In this document: piece by piece, positions 23,757 through 32,873 of the stretch
How the letters are laid out: every line of letters begins with the position of its first letter
Numbering within the stretch: the first letter of the stretch is position 1
Source: Bacteroidota bacterium
GTDB taxonomy: Bacteria; Bacteroidota; Bacteroidia; Flavobacteriales; Flavobacteriaceae
Length of the DNA stretch: 64,000 bases
Assembly: GCA_029557895.1 (NCBI GenBank)
Contig: JAKQHT010000025.1
Coordinates: 124,001 to 188,000, forward strand
Direction: 5' to 3'
Notes under the pieces: generated by a model
The model's database searches: none
What the model saw: only the letters and a program-made list of their open reading frames with translations
What the model was told of the DNA's origin: nothing
Translations under genes and position numbers: made by a program

Positions 23757-25008
23757 ATTGAAACTCTATTATTTCACGGACTCTTATCCTTTTTCAGCAG
23801 ATATTACCTGGAAATCGAAAGAAATATATGAAGCTTCCCAAGTTTTTGAAGAGGTGATAATAGTGCCATTTACGTTCAAAACAGAAAATCATTTAATGTT
23901 TCCAAATAATGTGCGCATCGAAGCCCCAACGTTACGAAATACATTGTTTGCAAAACCAAAATATCTTAAACATCTGATATCTCTTTCTCAACCTCAAAAA
24001 TGGCTTAAAGAATTGTTTAGAGCTTTCCCTAAAGGAAAACAAGCTATTCTTGATTGGTATCTTGCTACAATATATAGTGATATCATTGTAAAGCGACCTG
24101 TTTTTAAAGAACTTAAGAAAAACAGAAAACATCAAGAAAAGTGTGTTTTATTTTTTCAATGGACCATGAACAACGCCCTGATGGTGCCGTCGTTGTACAA
24201 ATGGGGCTATCGGAATATTGTTTGCAGGATGCACGGGTATGATCTTTATGAGTTTAGGCACCATCAGTATGCGCCATACAAACCAAGTATCTTGAAAAAA
24301 GCAAGTGCTTGTACGTTTATAAGTAAGCACGGACTCGATTATATCCAAAAACGCTATCCTTTTGTAAAAGAAAAATGCCATTTGCACTACCTTGGGGCAA
24401 AGGCCATGAAGACCAATATCGTTGATCCAGACAACACATTTCATGTCATAAGCGTTTCAAGAGTTGTGCCCTTAAAGCGATTGGAACTTATCGTTGATGC
24501 TTTGAAAATGGTAAACTTTCCCATCAAATGGACCCATATTGGTGATGGTTATGCTTTTGATGCTGTCAAAAAAAAGGCAGACATCGTCCAAAATGCCAAT
24601 CAAAACTGTGAGATAGAATTTTTGGGATGGTTGCCACCACAAGCTATAGAAGACTATTATTCAAACAATGGTATTGGGGCATTGGTTTTGGTAAGCGAAA
24701 CAGAGGGCTTGCCCGTGGTCATCATGGAAGCATTTTCGGCTTCTGTTCCCGTCATTGCCACAGATGTAGGAGGTGTTTCCGAACTTGTCAATACGGACAA
24801 CGGCGTGTTGCTCGCCCCGAACCCCAGCCCTGAAGACGTGGCAAAAGCCATCGGATTTTTGGCCAAGGAGGACAAAGAGTCGCGATCAAAGCGTAGGGAG
24901 CAAGCTCGAGTATCGTATGCAAAAGATTTTGATTTGCTAAACAATAGTAAAGCATTTATAGACTTTTTGTACCAGAAAGCACATTCGGGTCAAAGACGGA
25001 ATGCTTGA
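23746..25008 (+). CDS. GT4-family glycosyltransferase, apparently chimeric
   Basis: 420 residues from ATG 23746, preceded by AAAGGAATT; an upstream in-frame extension lies inside the APH-like gene and was not used. The C-terminal half has the GT4 signature ETEGLPVVIMEAFSASVPVIATDVGG with the donor-binding Glu residues. Residues 1 to about 135 are AT-rich and match the fragment at 22161, while the rest is clearly richer in G+C. This suggests that the 5' half was replaced. It should transfer a sugar to the lipid-linked repeat unit in the cytoplasm. Confidence 0.88.
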   Translation: MKNELKLYYFTDSYPFSADITWKSKEIYEASQVFEEVIIVPFTFKTENHLMFPNNVRIEAPTLRNTLFAKPKYLKHLISLSQPQKWLKELFRAFPKGKQAILDWYLATIYSDIIVKRPVFKELKKNRKHQEKCVLFFQWTMNNALMVPSLYKWGYRNIVCRMHGYDLYEFRHHQYAPYKPSILKKASACTFISKHGLDYIQKRYPFVKEKCHLHYLGAKAMKTNIVDPDNTFHVISVSRVVPLKRLELIVDALKMVNFPIKWTHIGDGYAFDAVKKKADIVQNANQNCEIEFLGWLPPQAIEDYYSNNGIGALVLVSETEGLPVVIMEAFSASVPVIATDVGGVSELVNTDNGVLLAPNPSPEDVAKAIGFLAKEDKESRSKRREQARVSYAKDFDLLNNSKAFIDFLYQKAHSGQRRNA

Positions 25009-25031
25009 CAATCATAAAATAGTATTCAATT

Positions 25032-25871
25032 ATGTTAATGCCAAATTTACTTATAATTGGTGCCATGAAATGCGGTACCACAAGCCTGCACACTTATCTG
25101 GATATGCACCCGGAAATCCAGATGTCCGATACCAAAGAAATAAATTTTTTCAGCAATGATAAAAACTATAAAAAAGGACTTTCGTGGTACAGTTCTTTTT
25201 TTAAGGAAGGTTATGCCTATAACGGCGAAGCTTCCGTAAACTATTCCAAAAGACATGCTTTCCCAGAGGTGGCAAGCAGGATACTGAAAGATTTGGGCAA
25301 AAACATCAAATTGATTTACATTGTCAGGGAGCCGATAGATAGGCTGCAGTCAAATTTTACGGATTCCAAAACCTATGGACATGTTCCTTCATTTTACTCA
25401 ATCGACAAATTTGTCGAAGAAAAGGGGGAGGATAACCCATACCTAAAAACAAGTATGTACTACTATCAAATAGAGGCCTATCTGCCGGATTTTGATTTGA
25501 AGAACATGTATTTCCTAAAGGCCGATGACCTCAAAGCCCAACCACAGGCCACCATGGATGGTGTGTTTGAGTTCCTGGGCCTGAAGCCCGTGCAGGTGGA
25601 AACAACAGTCCTGAACAGTTCGTCATCAAAAACGTATATGTCGAGCAGGTATATAAAATTGTCGCAATCGCCTTTTGGAAAAGCTATTAAATGCATTGTT
25701 CCTTCCAAAATCATGTTGACCTTAAAGGAAGGTAAGGCTTTCCAAAAACTGTCCCGAAGGAAAATAAATCCGAAATTGGACGTTTTGTCCGAACAAAGTA
25801 GGGAATTGTTGGAACATTTTCTGGCCGATGATATCAAAAAGTTTGAAGCCTTGACAAAAATCAAATTTTAA
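25032..25871 (+). CDS. Sulfotransferase, heparan-type Sulfotransfer_1 family (2 of 3)
   Basis: 279 residues. The 5'-PSB loop is GAMKCGTTSLH (10-20) with catalytic-type Lys13, and IKLIYIVREPIDRLQSN (about 93-109) is the 3'-phosphate-binding motif; this is the pattern of heparan N-/3-O-sulfotransferase-like enzymes. It probably sulfates the exported polysaccharide or its precursor. It starts 24 bases after the glycosyltransferase gene and ends four bases before the next one. Confidence 0.88.
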   Translation: MLMPNLLIIGAMKCGTTSLHTYLDMHPEIQMSDTKEINFFSNDKNYKKGLSWYSSFFKEGYAYNGEASVNYSKRHAFPEVASRILKDLGKNIKLIYIVREPIDRLQSNFTDSKTYGHVPSFYSIDKFVEEKGEDNPYLKTSMYYYQIEAYLPDFDLKNMYFLKADDLKAQPQATMDGVFEFLGLKPVQVETTVLNSSSSKTYMSSRYIKLSQSPFGKAIKCIVPSKIMLTLKEGKAFQKLSRRKINPKLDVLSEQSRELLEHFLADDIKKFEALTKIKF

Positions 25872-25874
25872 GCC

Positions 25875-26834
25875 ATGTCCCAACCATTGGTATCGGTTAT
25901 TATCCCAAATTACAACAGCATCGGGTTTATTGAAGAAACCCTTGAGTCGGTGTTTGGCCAGACCTATCCCAACCTTGAAATCATTGTTGTGGATGATGGC
26001 TCCACCGATGGTTCGTTTCAATGTATTGAAAAAAGCAACCAGCCAAATCTAAAGCTCGTCAAAAACCCATCAAAAGGTGCTTGTGCAGCTCGAAACCATG
26101 GATTGCGCCTCGCACAGGGAGAATACATCCAATTTCTCGATGCCGATGACTTACTGTCAAAAGACAAGATAGCGGAGCAGGTGGCATTGCTTGAACAATA
26201 TCCCAATAATGTTGCGGTTTGCAGCACTAAACATTTTTACAGCACTGTAGGCGAGGGTGTTATAACAGACACACCTTTTCTATATACAACTGATAACCCA
26301 AAGGCATTTCTGCTTAATCTCTATGGTGCAGATGCCAAAAACCATAATATGGTGGCGCAACATGCATGGCTGACCCCAAAAAAGATCATTGACAAAGTAG
26401 GGTTTTGGGACGAAACACTTGTAAAAGATCAAGATGGTGAGTTTTTTTGTAGGGTGGTTGTGGCATCGCAAGGCATTTGCCTTTCAGAAAACGTGCTTTG
26501 CTTCTATCGCAAACACCGCCAGTCGGGTAACGTATCCAGTGGAAAATCGAGAAACCACTTGTTGAGTCAATTACAATCGCTCCATTCCAAATCCAAACAA
26601 TTGGAGACCGAGAAAAACACCATAGCTTACAAAAATGCCATGGCATTACAATACAAGATCATCGCCATCAATGCTTATCCTGAATTTAAGGACCTGTCAG
26701 AACAAGCGCTCACTATTTCCAACACATTGGGCGGAAGCAGTTACGAGCCGGTACTTGGTGGTAAGATCATAGAGTTGGTGAAGCGCATTTTGGGCTGGAA
26801 AGCAGCAAAAACCCTGTGGTATTGGGTTCATTGA
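25875..26834 (+). CDS. GT2-family glycosyltransferase
   Basis: 319 residues with a GT-A fold start (LVSVIIPNYNSIGFIEETLESV), the nucleotide-binding VVDDGSTDGS at about residues 38-47, and the metal-binding LDADD at about 89-93. GT2 enzymes are inverting and use UDP- or dTDP-sugars. It has no membrane segments, so it should work at the cytoplasmic face. The tight spacing to the sulfotransferase indicates co-transcription. Confidence 0.92.
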   Translation: MSQPLVSVIIPNYNSIGFIEETLESVFGQTYPNLEIIVVDDGSTDGSFQCIEKSNQPNLKLVKNPSKGACAARNHGLRLAQGEYIQFLDADDLLSKDKIAEQVALLEQYPNNVAVCSTKHFYSTVGEGVITDTPFLYTTDNPKAFLLNLYGADAKNHNMVAQHAWLTPKKIIDKVGFWDETLVKDQDGEFFCRVVVASQGICLSENVLCFYRKHRQSGNVSSGKSRNHLLSQLQSLHSKSKQLETEKNTIAYKNAMALQYKIIAINAYPEFKDLSEQALTISNTLGGSSYEPVLGGKIIELVKRILGWKAAKTLWYWVH

Positions 26835-26884
26835 TTATGGTGGGGTTCAATGCATTAGATTTTAACTTTTAAAATGTCAAGTAA

Positions 26885-27766
26885 ATGGCACTTAGCCACA
26901 CCATAAATTTTATCCTCAACCATCCCTTGAACAAAAACCAAAGGGTCAGGGCGGTATGGAGGTTTTTGAGATGGCAGCTGCAATCGCGTCTTGGATCTGG
27001 TGTTACGATTGCCCGTTTTGGCGAGAAGAGCAAAATCATTGTCAAAAGAGGGCTCGATGGAGCAACCGGAAACCTATATTCGGGATTGCACGAATTTGAG
27101 GACATGGCGTTCCTGCTCCATTTTTTGCGTAGCGACGACCTGTTTGTTGATGTGGGTGCAAATGTGGGCAGCTATACCATACTTGCAAGCAATGAGTGCC
27201 GTACACAAACGATTGCCATTGAACCCATACCCCAAACTTACGACATTCTCAAGCAAAACATCGAACTGAACGATGTGTCAACATTGGTCAAGGTGCTGAC
27301 TATCGGTCTGGGCAACGAGAAAGGGGTTTTGAAGTTTACAACGAATTTAGGCGCCATGAACCAAGTGGCCAAAGCATATGATATAGATACGATAGATCTC
27401 CCAGTAGAACGTTTTGACGATCATATAACTTTGGATACTACCACCATGGTCAAAATCGACGTGGAAGGCTTTGAGGCCAGTGTCATCGAGGGCATGACAA
27501 AAGCCTTGGAAAACGAACATCTCAAAGCTATGATTATCGAACTCAACGGTTATGGAAAATCGTTTGGGTTTGACGAAAATCTGATTCATCAAAAATTATT
27601 GGACTTGCATTTTGAACCTTGCGACTATGAACCGTTTTCAAGGACATTGATAAAGCTCAACCGAGCCAATACCGAAAAAAATACGATTTATATCCGGGAT
27701 CTTGAATTTGTGTCCCAAAGGCTTAAGTCGGCAAGACCGTTCACGATTCGTGGACAAAAAGTATGA
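26885..27766 (+). CDS. FkbM-family methyltransferase
   Basis: 293 residues. The SAM-binding motif I is DLFVDVGANVGSYT (about 84-97), followed by AIEPIPQTY and the FkbM-typical VKIDVEGFEASVIEGM (about 194-209). The family O-methylates sugars and other small molecules. Here it probably methylates a hydroxyl of the polysaccharide. The first 45 residues are basic and not part of the fold. Confidence 0.9.
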   Translation: MALSHTINFILNHPLNKNQRVRAVWRFLRWQLQSRLGSGVTIARFGEKSKIIVKRGLDGATGNLYSGLHEFEDMAFLLHFLRSDDLFVDVGANVGSYTILASNECRTQTIAIEPIPQTYDILKQNIELNDVSTLVKVLTIGLGNEKGVLKFTTNLGAMNQVAKAYDIDTIDLPVERFDDHITLDTTTMVKIDVEGFEASVIEGMTKALENEHLKAMIIELNGYGKSFGFDENLIHQKLLDLHFEPCDYEPFSRTLIKLNRANTEKNTIYIRDLEFVSQRLKSARPFTIRGQKV

Positions 27767-27799
27767 ACTGACAGTTCGAAGAATTGGTTTTTCAAATAA

Positions 27800-28987
27800 A
27801 TGAAACGCATCCTGTTTATCACTACATCCAGTCTGGCAGCCAATCCGAGGTTGGTAAAAGAGGTTGAAACCCTAAAACACGATTTTGAATGTTATGTATT
27901 GTGTTTCAAACATTTTGATTGGGGTTTAAAACTGTCCGATGGTATAGTGCAACGAAACCCCGAAGTTCATTTTGTAGCGATAGACAGGAAAAAGCAGCTT
28001 TTGCAAACCCTTGTGTCAAAACTGTTTCATCGGGTGGCAAGGCTATGCAATCCTTGGTTCAAAAAAAATACAATGGTCTGTGCCTTTGCAAGCAACGACA
28101 AGACACCACAGTTGCTATTCAATGCGTTTTTGGTTTCAAAAGGAAAACCGCCCAAAATGATCATTGCGCATAATATAGGCGCATTTTACCCGGCTATGAG
28201 AGTCGCAAAACTTACCGCATCCGGTTTGCAGTTGGACATCGAGGATTACCATCCGGGAGAGGCATTGTATTTTAACAAAAGTTTTGAAAAGCAAAACAGG
28301 ATGTACATCATGCAAGCGGCTTTTTGTCGGTCCAACACCATTACGTATGCGTCCGAAGGCATCGCACTGGAGTGTCAGAAACAGTTCAGAATAGGAGATG
28401 GAACCAAACAGGCCACAATTCTCAATGCGTTTGAGGCAAAATATTTTAAGTCGCCCGATAAGCCATCGGCCATCATAAAATGTGTTTGGTTTTCGCAACA
28501 CATAGGACCCAATCGTGGGCTTGAACAGATATTTGAAGCCGCCAAAAGTTTGGACCAGGTTGAGTTTCATCTCATTGGGAATCCAAATATGCACTATCTC
28601 GAAGGGATGGCCTTATCCGATAACATAAAGTTTCACAACAGTATGAAAGCCGAAGACCTGTACCGGTTTTTGGGGCTGATGGACATTGGGCTTGCACTTG
28701 AAGATATATCCGCAGACCAAAACAGGAATATTTGCTTGACCAACAAAATTATGGCATACGCTCAAGCCGGTCTTTATATCTTGGCGACCGATACGTTTGG
28801 GCAGTCGCAATTTTTGAATGCACTGGACTACAAGGCAGGAAAAGTCATAGGCACATCTTTGAAAGACGCTATAAACCAGTTTGATCCAAACTTGCTGGAC
28901 ATCGATTGCAAAACCGAAAGGTGGCAGAGAGCAAAAGCGTTTTCCTGGGACAACGAACAACTAAAACTAAAGGCATTGCTGCAATGA
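27800..28987 (+). CDS. Glycosyltransferase, GT-B fold
   Basis: 395 residues. The N-terminus (KRILFITTSSLAANPRLVKEVETL) is typical of GT4-like enzymes that start with a Rossmann strand and a helix over the acceptor site. The C-terminal half has the pattern HLIGNPNMHY and MAYAQAGLYILATD, where GT4 enzymes place donor-binding elements, though the EX7E motif is weak. The stop overlaps the next start (ATGA), so the two are coupled. Confidence 0.82.
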   Translation: MKRILFITTSSLAANPRLVKEVETLKHDFECYVLCFKHFDWGLKLSDGIVQRNPEVHFVAIDRKKQLLQTLVSKLFHRVARLCNPWFKKNTMVCAFASNDKTPQLLFNAFLVSKGKPPKMIIAHNIGAFYPAMRVAKLTASGLQLDIEDYHPGEALYFNKSFEKQNRMYIMQAAFCRSNTITYASEGIALECQKQFRIGDGTKQATILNAFEAKYFKSPDKPSAIIKCVWFSQHIGPNRGLEQIFEAAKSLDQVEFHLIGNPNMHYLEGMALSDNIKFHNSMKAEDLYRFLGLMDIGLALEDISADQNRNICLTNKIMAYAQAGLYILATDTFGQSQFLNALDYKAGKVIGTSLKDAINQFDPNLLDIDCKTERWQRAKAFSWDNEQLKLKALLQ

Positions 28988-30234
28988 AAACAGTGTTGAT
29001 AATTTACCCACATTGGGTACCGGCAAACCTCGCGGGCGTACAACGGCCCAGGCTCATTGGCAATTACCTGAAACACTTCGGGTGGGATCCTTTGTTGCTT
29101 ACCGTAGCATCCCAATATTATGAGGAACCCCTGGATCCATTGATGGAAATGACCGTTTCTAAAGACATAGAAGTGGTCTATACGAAAGCGTTCAACGTTA
29201 CCAAACCAAGGCTTATCGGCGATATCGGGTTGCGCGCCTTTCCGTTTCTTAAGAAACAAGCTATAGAACTGTGTGCAAAACGCAAGATAGATTTTATTTG
29301 GATACCAATACCTTCATTTTACACTGCCATTTTGGGGAGGCAACTGCATGACAGGACCGGTATTCCATATGGTATAGATTATATAGATCCGTGGGTTAGG
29401 GATATTACCAATCAAAACAATTTAAGGGCAAAATTGAGCCAGATTGTCGCCAGGACTTTAGAGCCTTATGCCATCAAAAAAGCGGCACTCATCACTGGGG
29501 TATCCACGCCCTATTATCAGCCGGCTATCGACAGGAGCTTTAAGAAATCACCCGTACATGCCGGGATGCCTTATGGATTTGACCCCAATGACCACATGAT
29601 TAATCTCGATGAGATTAGATTGCCTTGGAACGATATGCCCAATTGTAGGCCATGGATCTATGCCGGTGCGTTTTTGCCCAATTCGCATCTGTTTGTACAG
29701 TCGTTTTTTGAAGCCATAGCGGGGCTAAAGAAAGCAGGCAAGTGGGACAATACCATCAAGTTGTTCTTTGTGGGTACCGGACCATATCCTGCAAAACGTA
29801 TTACCGCCTACGCCAAGGATTTTGGGATAGAAGATATCGTTATCGAACACAGAGAAAGGTTCCCGTTTTTGCACGTACTCAATTTTTTGTCAAAAGCAGA
29901 TAGGGTGATGCTTTTTGGCAGTACCGAAAAACATTATACGGCATCCAAGACCTTTCAGTGCTTGTTGAGCAATAGGCCCGTATTTTCGATGTTACACGCC
30001 GATAGTTCCGCTGTAGATGTCATCAAATCAGCCAGGGCCAACGCTTTTTTGTTTGAATACCATGACGGCGATACAACTACCACAATTGTGCGACAGCTAA
30101 ACACCATGCTTGTTGACTTGCAGAATATTGATATTAAGGAATGGTCTCCAAATCTGGATTCGCTGGAGCAGTACTCATCAAAACAATCGGCAAGAGTACT
30201 GGCAGAAGCAATGGATAAGGCCATAGGTCAGTGA
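28984..30234 (+). CDS. GT4-like glycosyltransferase
   Basis: 416 residues from the ATG at 28984, which overlaps the upstream stop as ATGA; a longer frame begins within the preceding gene and was not used. The N-terminal half (VLIIYPHWVPANLAGVQRPRL, then DYIDPW) is clearly related to that of the glycosyltransferase at 31368 (VSPHFPPVNAADMHRVR, then DMHDPW). The C-terminal half contains YTASKTFQCL, also shared. The two are therefore paralogues and may add similar sugars. Confidence 0.85.
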   Translation: MKTVLIIYPHWVPANLAGVQRPRLIGNYLKHFGWDPLLLTVASQYYEEPLDPLMEMTVSKDIEVVYTKAFNVTKPRLIGDIGLRAFPFLKKQAIELCAKRKIDFIWIPIPSFYTAILGRQLHDRTGIPYGIDYIDPWVRDITNQNNLRAKLSQIVARTLEPYAIKKAALITGVSTPYYQPAIDRSFKKSPVHAGMPYGFDPNDHMINLDEIRLPWNDMPNCRPWIYAGAFLPNSHLFVQSFFEAIAGLKKAGKWDNTIKLFFVGTGPYPAKRITAYAKDFGIEDIVIEHRERFPFLHVLNFLSKADRVMLFGSTEKHYTASKTFQCLLSNRPVFSMLHADSSAVDVIKSARANAFLFEYHDGDTTTTIVRQLNTMLVDLQNIDIKEWSPNLDSLEQYSSKQSARVLAEAMDKAIGQ

Positions 30235-30351
30235 CAGTTATTTTGATCCCACATAATAAATGCTGTAAATGTTATCAAAATGTTAAAAAATAGCATTAAG
30301 TTTGCCGATAATTCCCCGAATCGCTTAGGTCGTCAAAAATAAGGATAGGTC

Positions 30352-31371
30352 TTGAACAAACCGATTACTGATCCAGTGGAACAAAAAAAATATTTGAGAT
30401 CTGTTTCCCTTATTCGGGGTATTGCAGCGCTGTCGGTCTGTTTGTTCCATTTCACAAAAGGATTTATTGGAAAAGTCCCAGTTTCGGACATATTCTTGCC
30501 ATACGCATGGGTGGGTGTGGAAATCTTTTTTGTGATTTCGGGATTCGTGATTCCCTATTCGGTTTTGGGCTACCCATTTAAGTTCAAAAATTATGGAGGT
30601 TACATCCTCAAACGACTGGCAAGGATTGAACCTGCTTATCTGACATCTATAGCAATCATACTGATACTGAATTATATATCAAGTTTGTTTACCATATATC
30701 AAGGAGATCCATTTGGGGTTTCGGGTCACAACATACTGCTCCATTTGGGCTACTTGGTTGATTTTTTTGACGGAACGTGGCTCAATCCCGTGTATTGGAC
30801 TTTGGCTATTGAGTTCCAGTACTACTTGCTCGTTGGTCTGCTTATGGTCTTGTGGAGCAAGAATATCAAAATTTTGACTGTACTGAGCCTTTTGGTTTTT
30901 TTTGCACTTTCTTTTTGGCCACAGGAGGAAATCAAATTTTTTAGGCACACTGATATATTTACTATAGGTATAATCTGTGCTTTTTATAAAAAAGAATATC
31001 TCAAAAAGGCACACTACCTGGTTTTGGTGGCGATATTAGGGTTGGTCATCTATTACCATCATGATTATGTGATAGCCATATTGAGTGTGGGAGCATCACT
31101 CGGAATTGCTTTTTTGGACAATATCAAGAATTTTGAGTGGTTGAATTTCCTGGGGAAAATATCCTATTCCTTATATTTGATTCACGTTCCGATAGGCGGA
31201 AGGGTTATAAATTTAGGCAAACGGCTTGACCAGACCATTTACACCCAAGTTTTGGTGGTATTGGCAGCGGTTGGAGTTTCTATCTTTGCGGCATGGTTGT
31301 TTTATATCTATATTGAGAAACCGTCACATCGATGGTCAAGACGGATCAAGCTTAAACATAAACAGGTTTGA
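30352..31371 (+). CDS. Acyltransferase 3 family membrane protein
   Basis: 339 residues, about ten hydrophobic segments. The family pattern SLIRGIAALSVCLFHF (about 18-33) includes the Arg and His thought to be catalytic, and WVGVEIFFVISGFVIPYS follows. Members O-acetylate or O-acylate surface sugars in the inner membrane. The start is TTG with AAGGATAGG just before it and an in-frame stop close upstream, so TTG is the likely initiator. The TGA overlaps the TTG of the next gene. A possible internal -7 element (TAAGTTTG, 30297-30304) lies in the 117-base gap before it. Confidence 0.88.
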   Translation: MNKPITDPVEQKKYLRSVSLIRGIAALSVCLFHFTKGFIGKVPVSDIFLPYAWVGVEIFFVISGFVIPYSVLGYPFKFKNYGGYILKRLARIEPAYLTSIAIILILNYISSLFTIYQGDPFGVSGHNILLHLGYLVDFFDGTWLNPVYWTLAIEFQYYLLVGLLMVLWSKNIKILTVLSLLVFFALSFWPQEEIKFFRHTDIFTIGIICAFYKKEYLKKAHYLVLVAILGLVIYYHHDYVIAILSVGASLGIAFLDNIKNFEWLNFLGKISYSLYLIHVPIGGRVINLGKRLDQTIYTQVLVVLAAVGVSIFAAWLFYIYIEKPSHRWSRRIKLKHKQV

Positions 31372-32639
31372 AAAAGATTTTAATAGTATCGCCCCATTTT
31401 CCTCCTGTCAATGCAGCAGATATGCACCGTGTGCGCCAAAGTCTCCCTTATTTTGAGCAATTTGGATATAAGCCCACCGTATTGGCTGTCGTGCCGGAGT
31501 TTGTGGATATGCCAAAAGATCCGCTACTTGAAATAACCATTCCCGATACGGTAGAAATTCATAGGGTCAAAGCGTGTCCGTTGAAATTGACCAGATGGTT
31601 CGGTTTGGGAAATTTGGGCATCAGGGCATTTTATCAATTGTATAAACAAGGGAACAAGCTCTTGAAAGCTGAAAAATACGATCTTGTCTATTTTAGCACC
31701 ACGGTTTTTGCATCGATGCCATTGGGACGATTGTGGAAGCGCAAGTTCAAGGTGCCTTATGTGGTTGATATGCATGATCCCTGGCGCAACGACTATTATC
31801 TCACGGTACCAAAGCAGGAACGGCCTCCCAAATTTTGGTTCGCCCATCGGCTGAACACGCTCCTCGAAGCATACACTATCCCCAAAATGGACGGAATGAT
31901 CTCGGTTTCAAAAGGCTACGTTCAAATGCTTGCCGATCGATATCCGAGCATAAAGGACAAACCATCAAAAGTACTGACTTTTGGTGCAACTGTTAGAGAT
32001 TTTGAGCTGCTGTCCAAAATGAACCTGCCGTCTTCTATCGTTTTTGACCCAACAAAGATCAATATCGTTTATGTGGGAAGGGGAGGTCATGATTTGAAGG
32101 ATAGTATTTCTTTAGTGTTTAGGACCTTTAAAAAACTTTTGGACACCAACGATACCTTTCAACGTTGCCATTTTTGGTTCATAGGCACTAGCAGTGTATC
32201 CGAAGAAAATGACATAAAACCTATTTGGTCACTTGCCGGACAGTACGGGTTAGCGCAATATGTTACCGAGGTAGTACATCGCCGCCCATACTTTGAGGCA
32301 CTTTCGTTGTTGCAAAAGGCAGATATCATCTTTGTGCCCAGCTCCAACGACATGAATTATACGGCATCAAAAATATATCCCAATATATTGGCGAAGAAAC
32401 CGTTGCTCTGCGTTTCACATTCCAATAGTAGTATGGGCGATATCATAAAGGAATTGCATGCGGGCGAAGTGGTCCATTTTGACCAGCCAGATGCCGAAAC
32501 ACATTGTCTAAAAATGCTTTCAGACTTAATGGTTCGCATTCCATTTGAACCGGACACCGATTGGAAAAAATTCGAAACATTTACAGCCAAAGCCATGACA
32601 AAAGCCCAATGTGATTTTTTTCAGACAGTAATAGAATGA
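31368..32639 (+). CDS. GT4-like glycosyltransferase, paralogue of the one at 28984
   Basis: 423 residues. It begins with TTG in the overlap TTGA with the acyltransferase stop, which suggests translational coupling. N-terminal VSPHFPPVNAADMHRVRQ and YVVDMHDPWRND are shared with the glycosyltransferase at 28984, as is the C-terminal NYTASKIYPNIL. The usual GT4 acidic pair is not obvious, so donor type cannot be stated. Confidence 0.84.
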   Translation: MKKILIVSPHFPPVNAADMHRVRQSLPYFEQFGYKPTVLAVVPEFVDMPKDPLLEITIPDTVEIHRVKACPLKLTRWFGLGNLGIRAFYQLYKQGNKLLKAEKYDLVYFSTTVFASMPLGRLWKRKFKVPYVVDMHDPWRNDYYLTVPKQERPPKFWFAHRLNTLLEAYTIPKMDGMISVSKGYVQMLADRYPSIKDKPSKVLTFGATVRDFELLSKMNLPSSIVFDPTKINIVYVGRGGHDLKDSISLVFRTFKKLLDTNDTFQRCHFWFIGTSSVSEENDIKPIWSLAGQYGLAQYVTEVVHRRPYFEALSLLQKADIIFVPSSNDMNYTASKIYPNILAKKPLLCVSHSNSSMGDIIKELHAGEVVHFDQPDAETHCLKMLSDLMVRIPFEPDTDWKKFETFTAKAMTKAQCDFFQTVIE

Positions 32640-32873
32640 TCGTAACACGCTGATAATCATATTCTCTATAATGTATTTTCAAAATAGACTATATTTATCC
32701 AAACAAATTAAATACTGTTGGAGATCTACAGTGGTCCAGAAATATCCCATGAAAGTCAATGTATTAAATTATGATACCAAAGAGCAAATCAAAAAGGTTT
32801 TATTCTGTGGAAGTCACGTGAATGCTACATCTTACAGTTTGCTGCACAGTGGTATTAATGGCACAACAAAAGT

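Noticed and set aside
28906-28983. Longer N-terminus for the glycosyltransferase at 28984
   Set aside because: The extra 26 codons lie inside the preceding gene and do not resemble the family; the ATGA overlap at 28984 is the normal coupled start.
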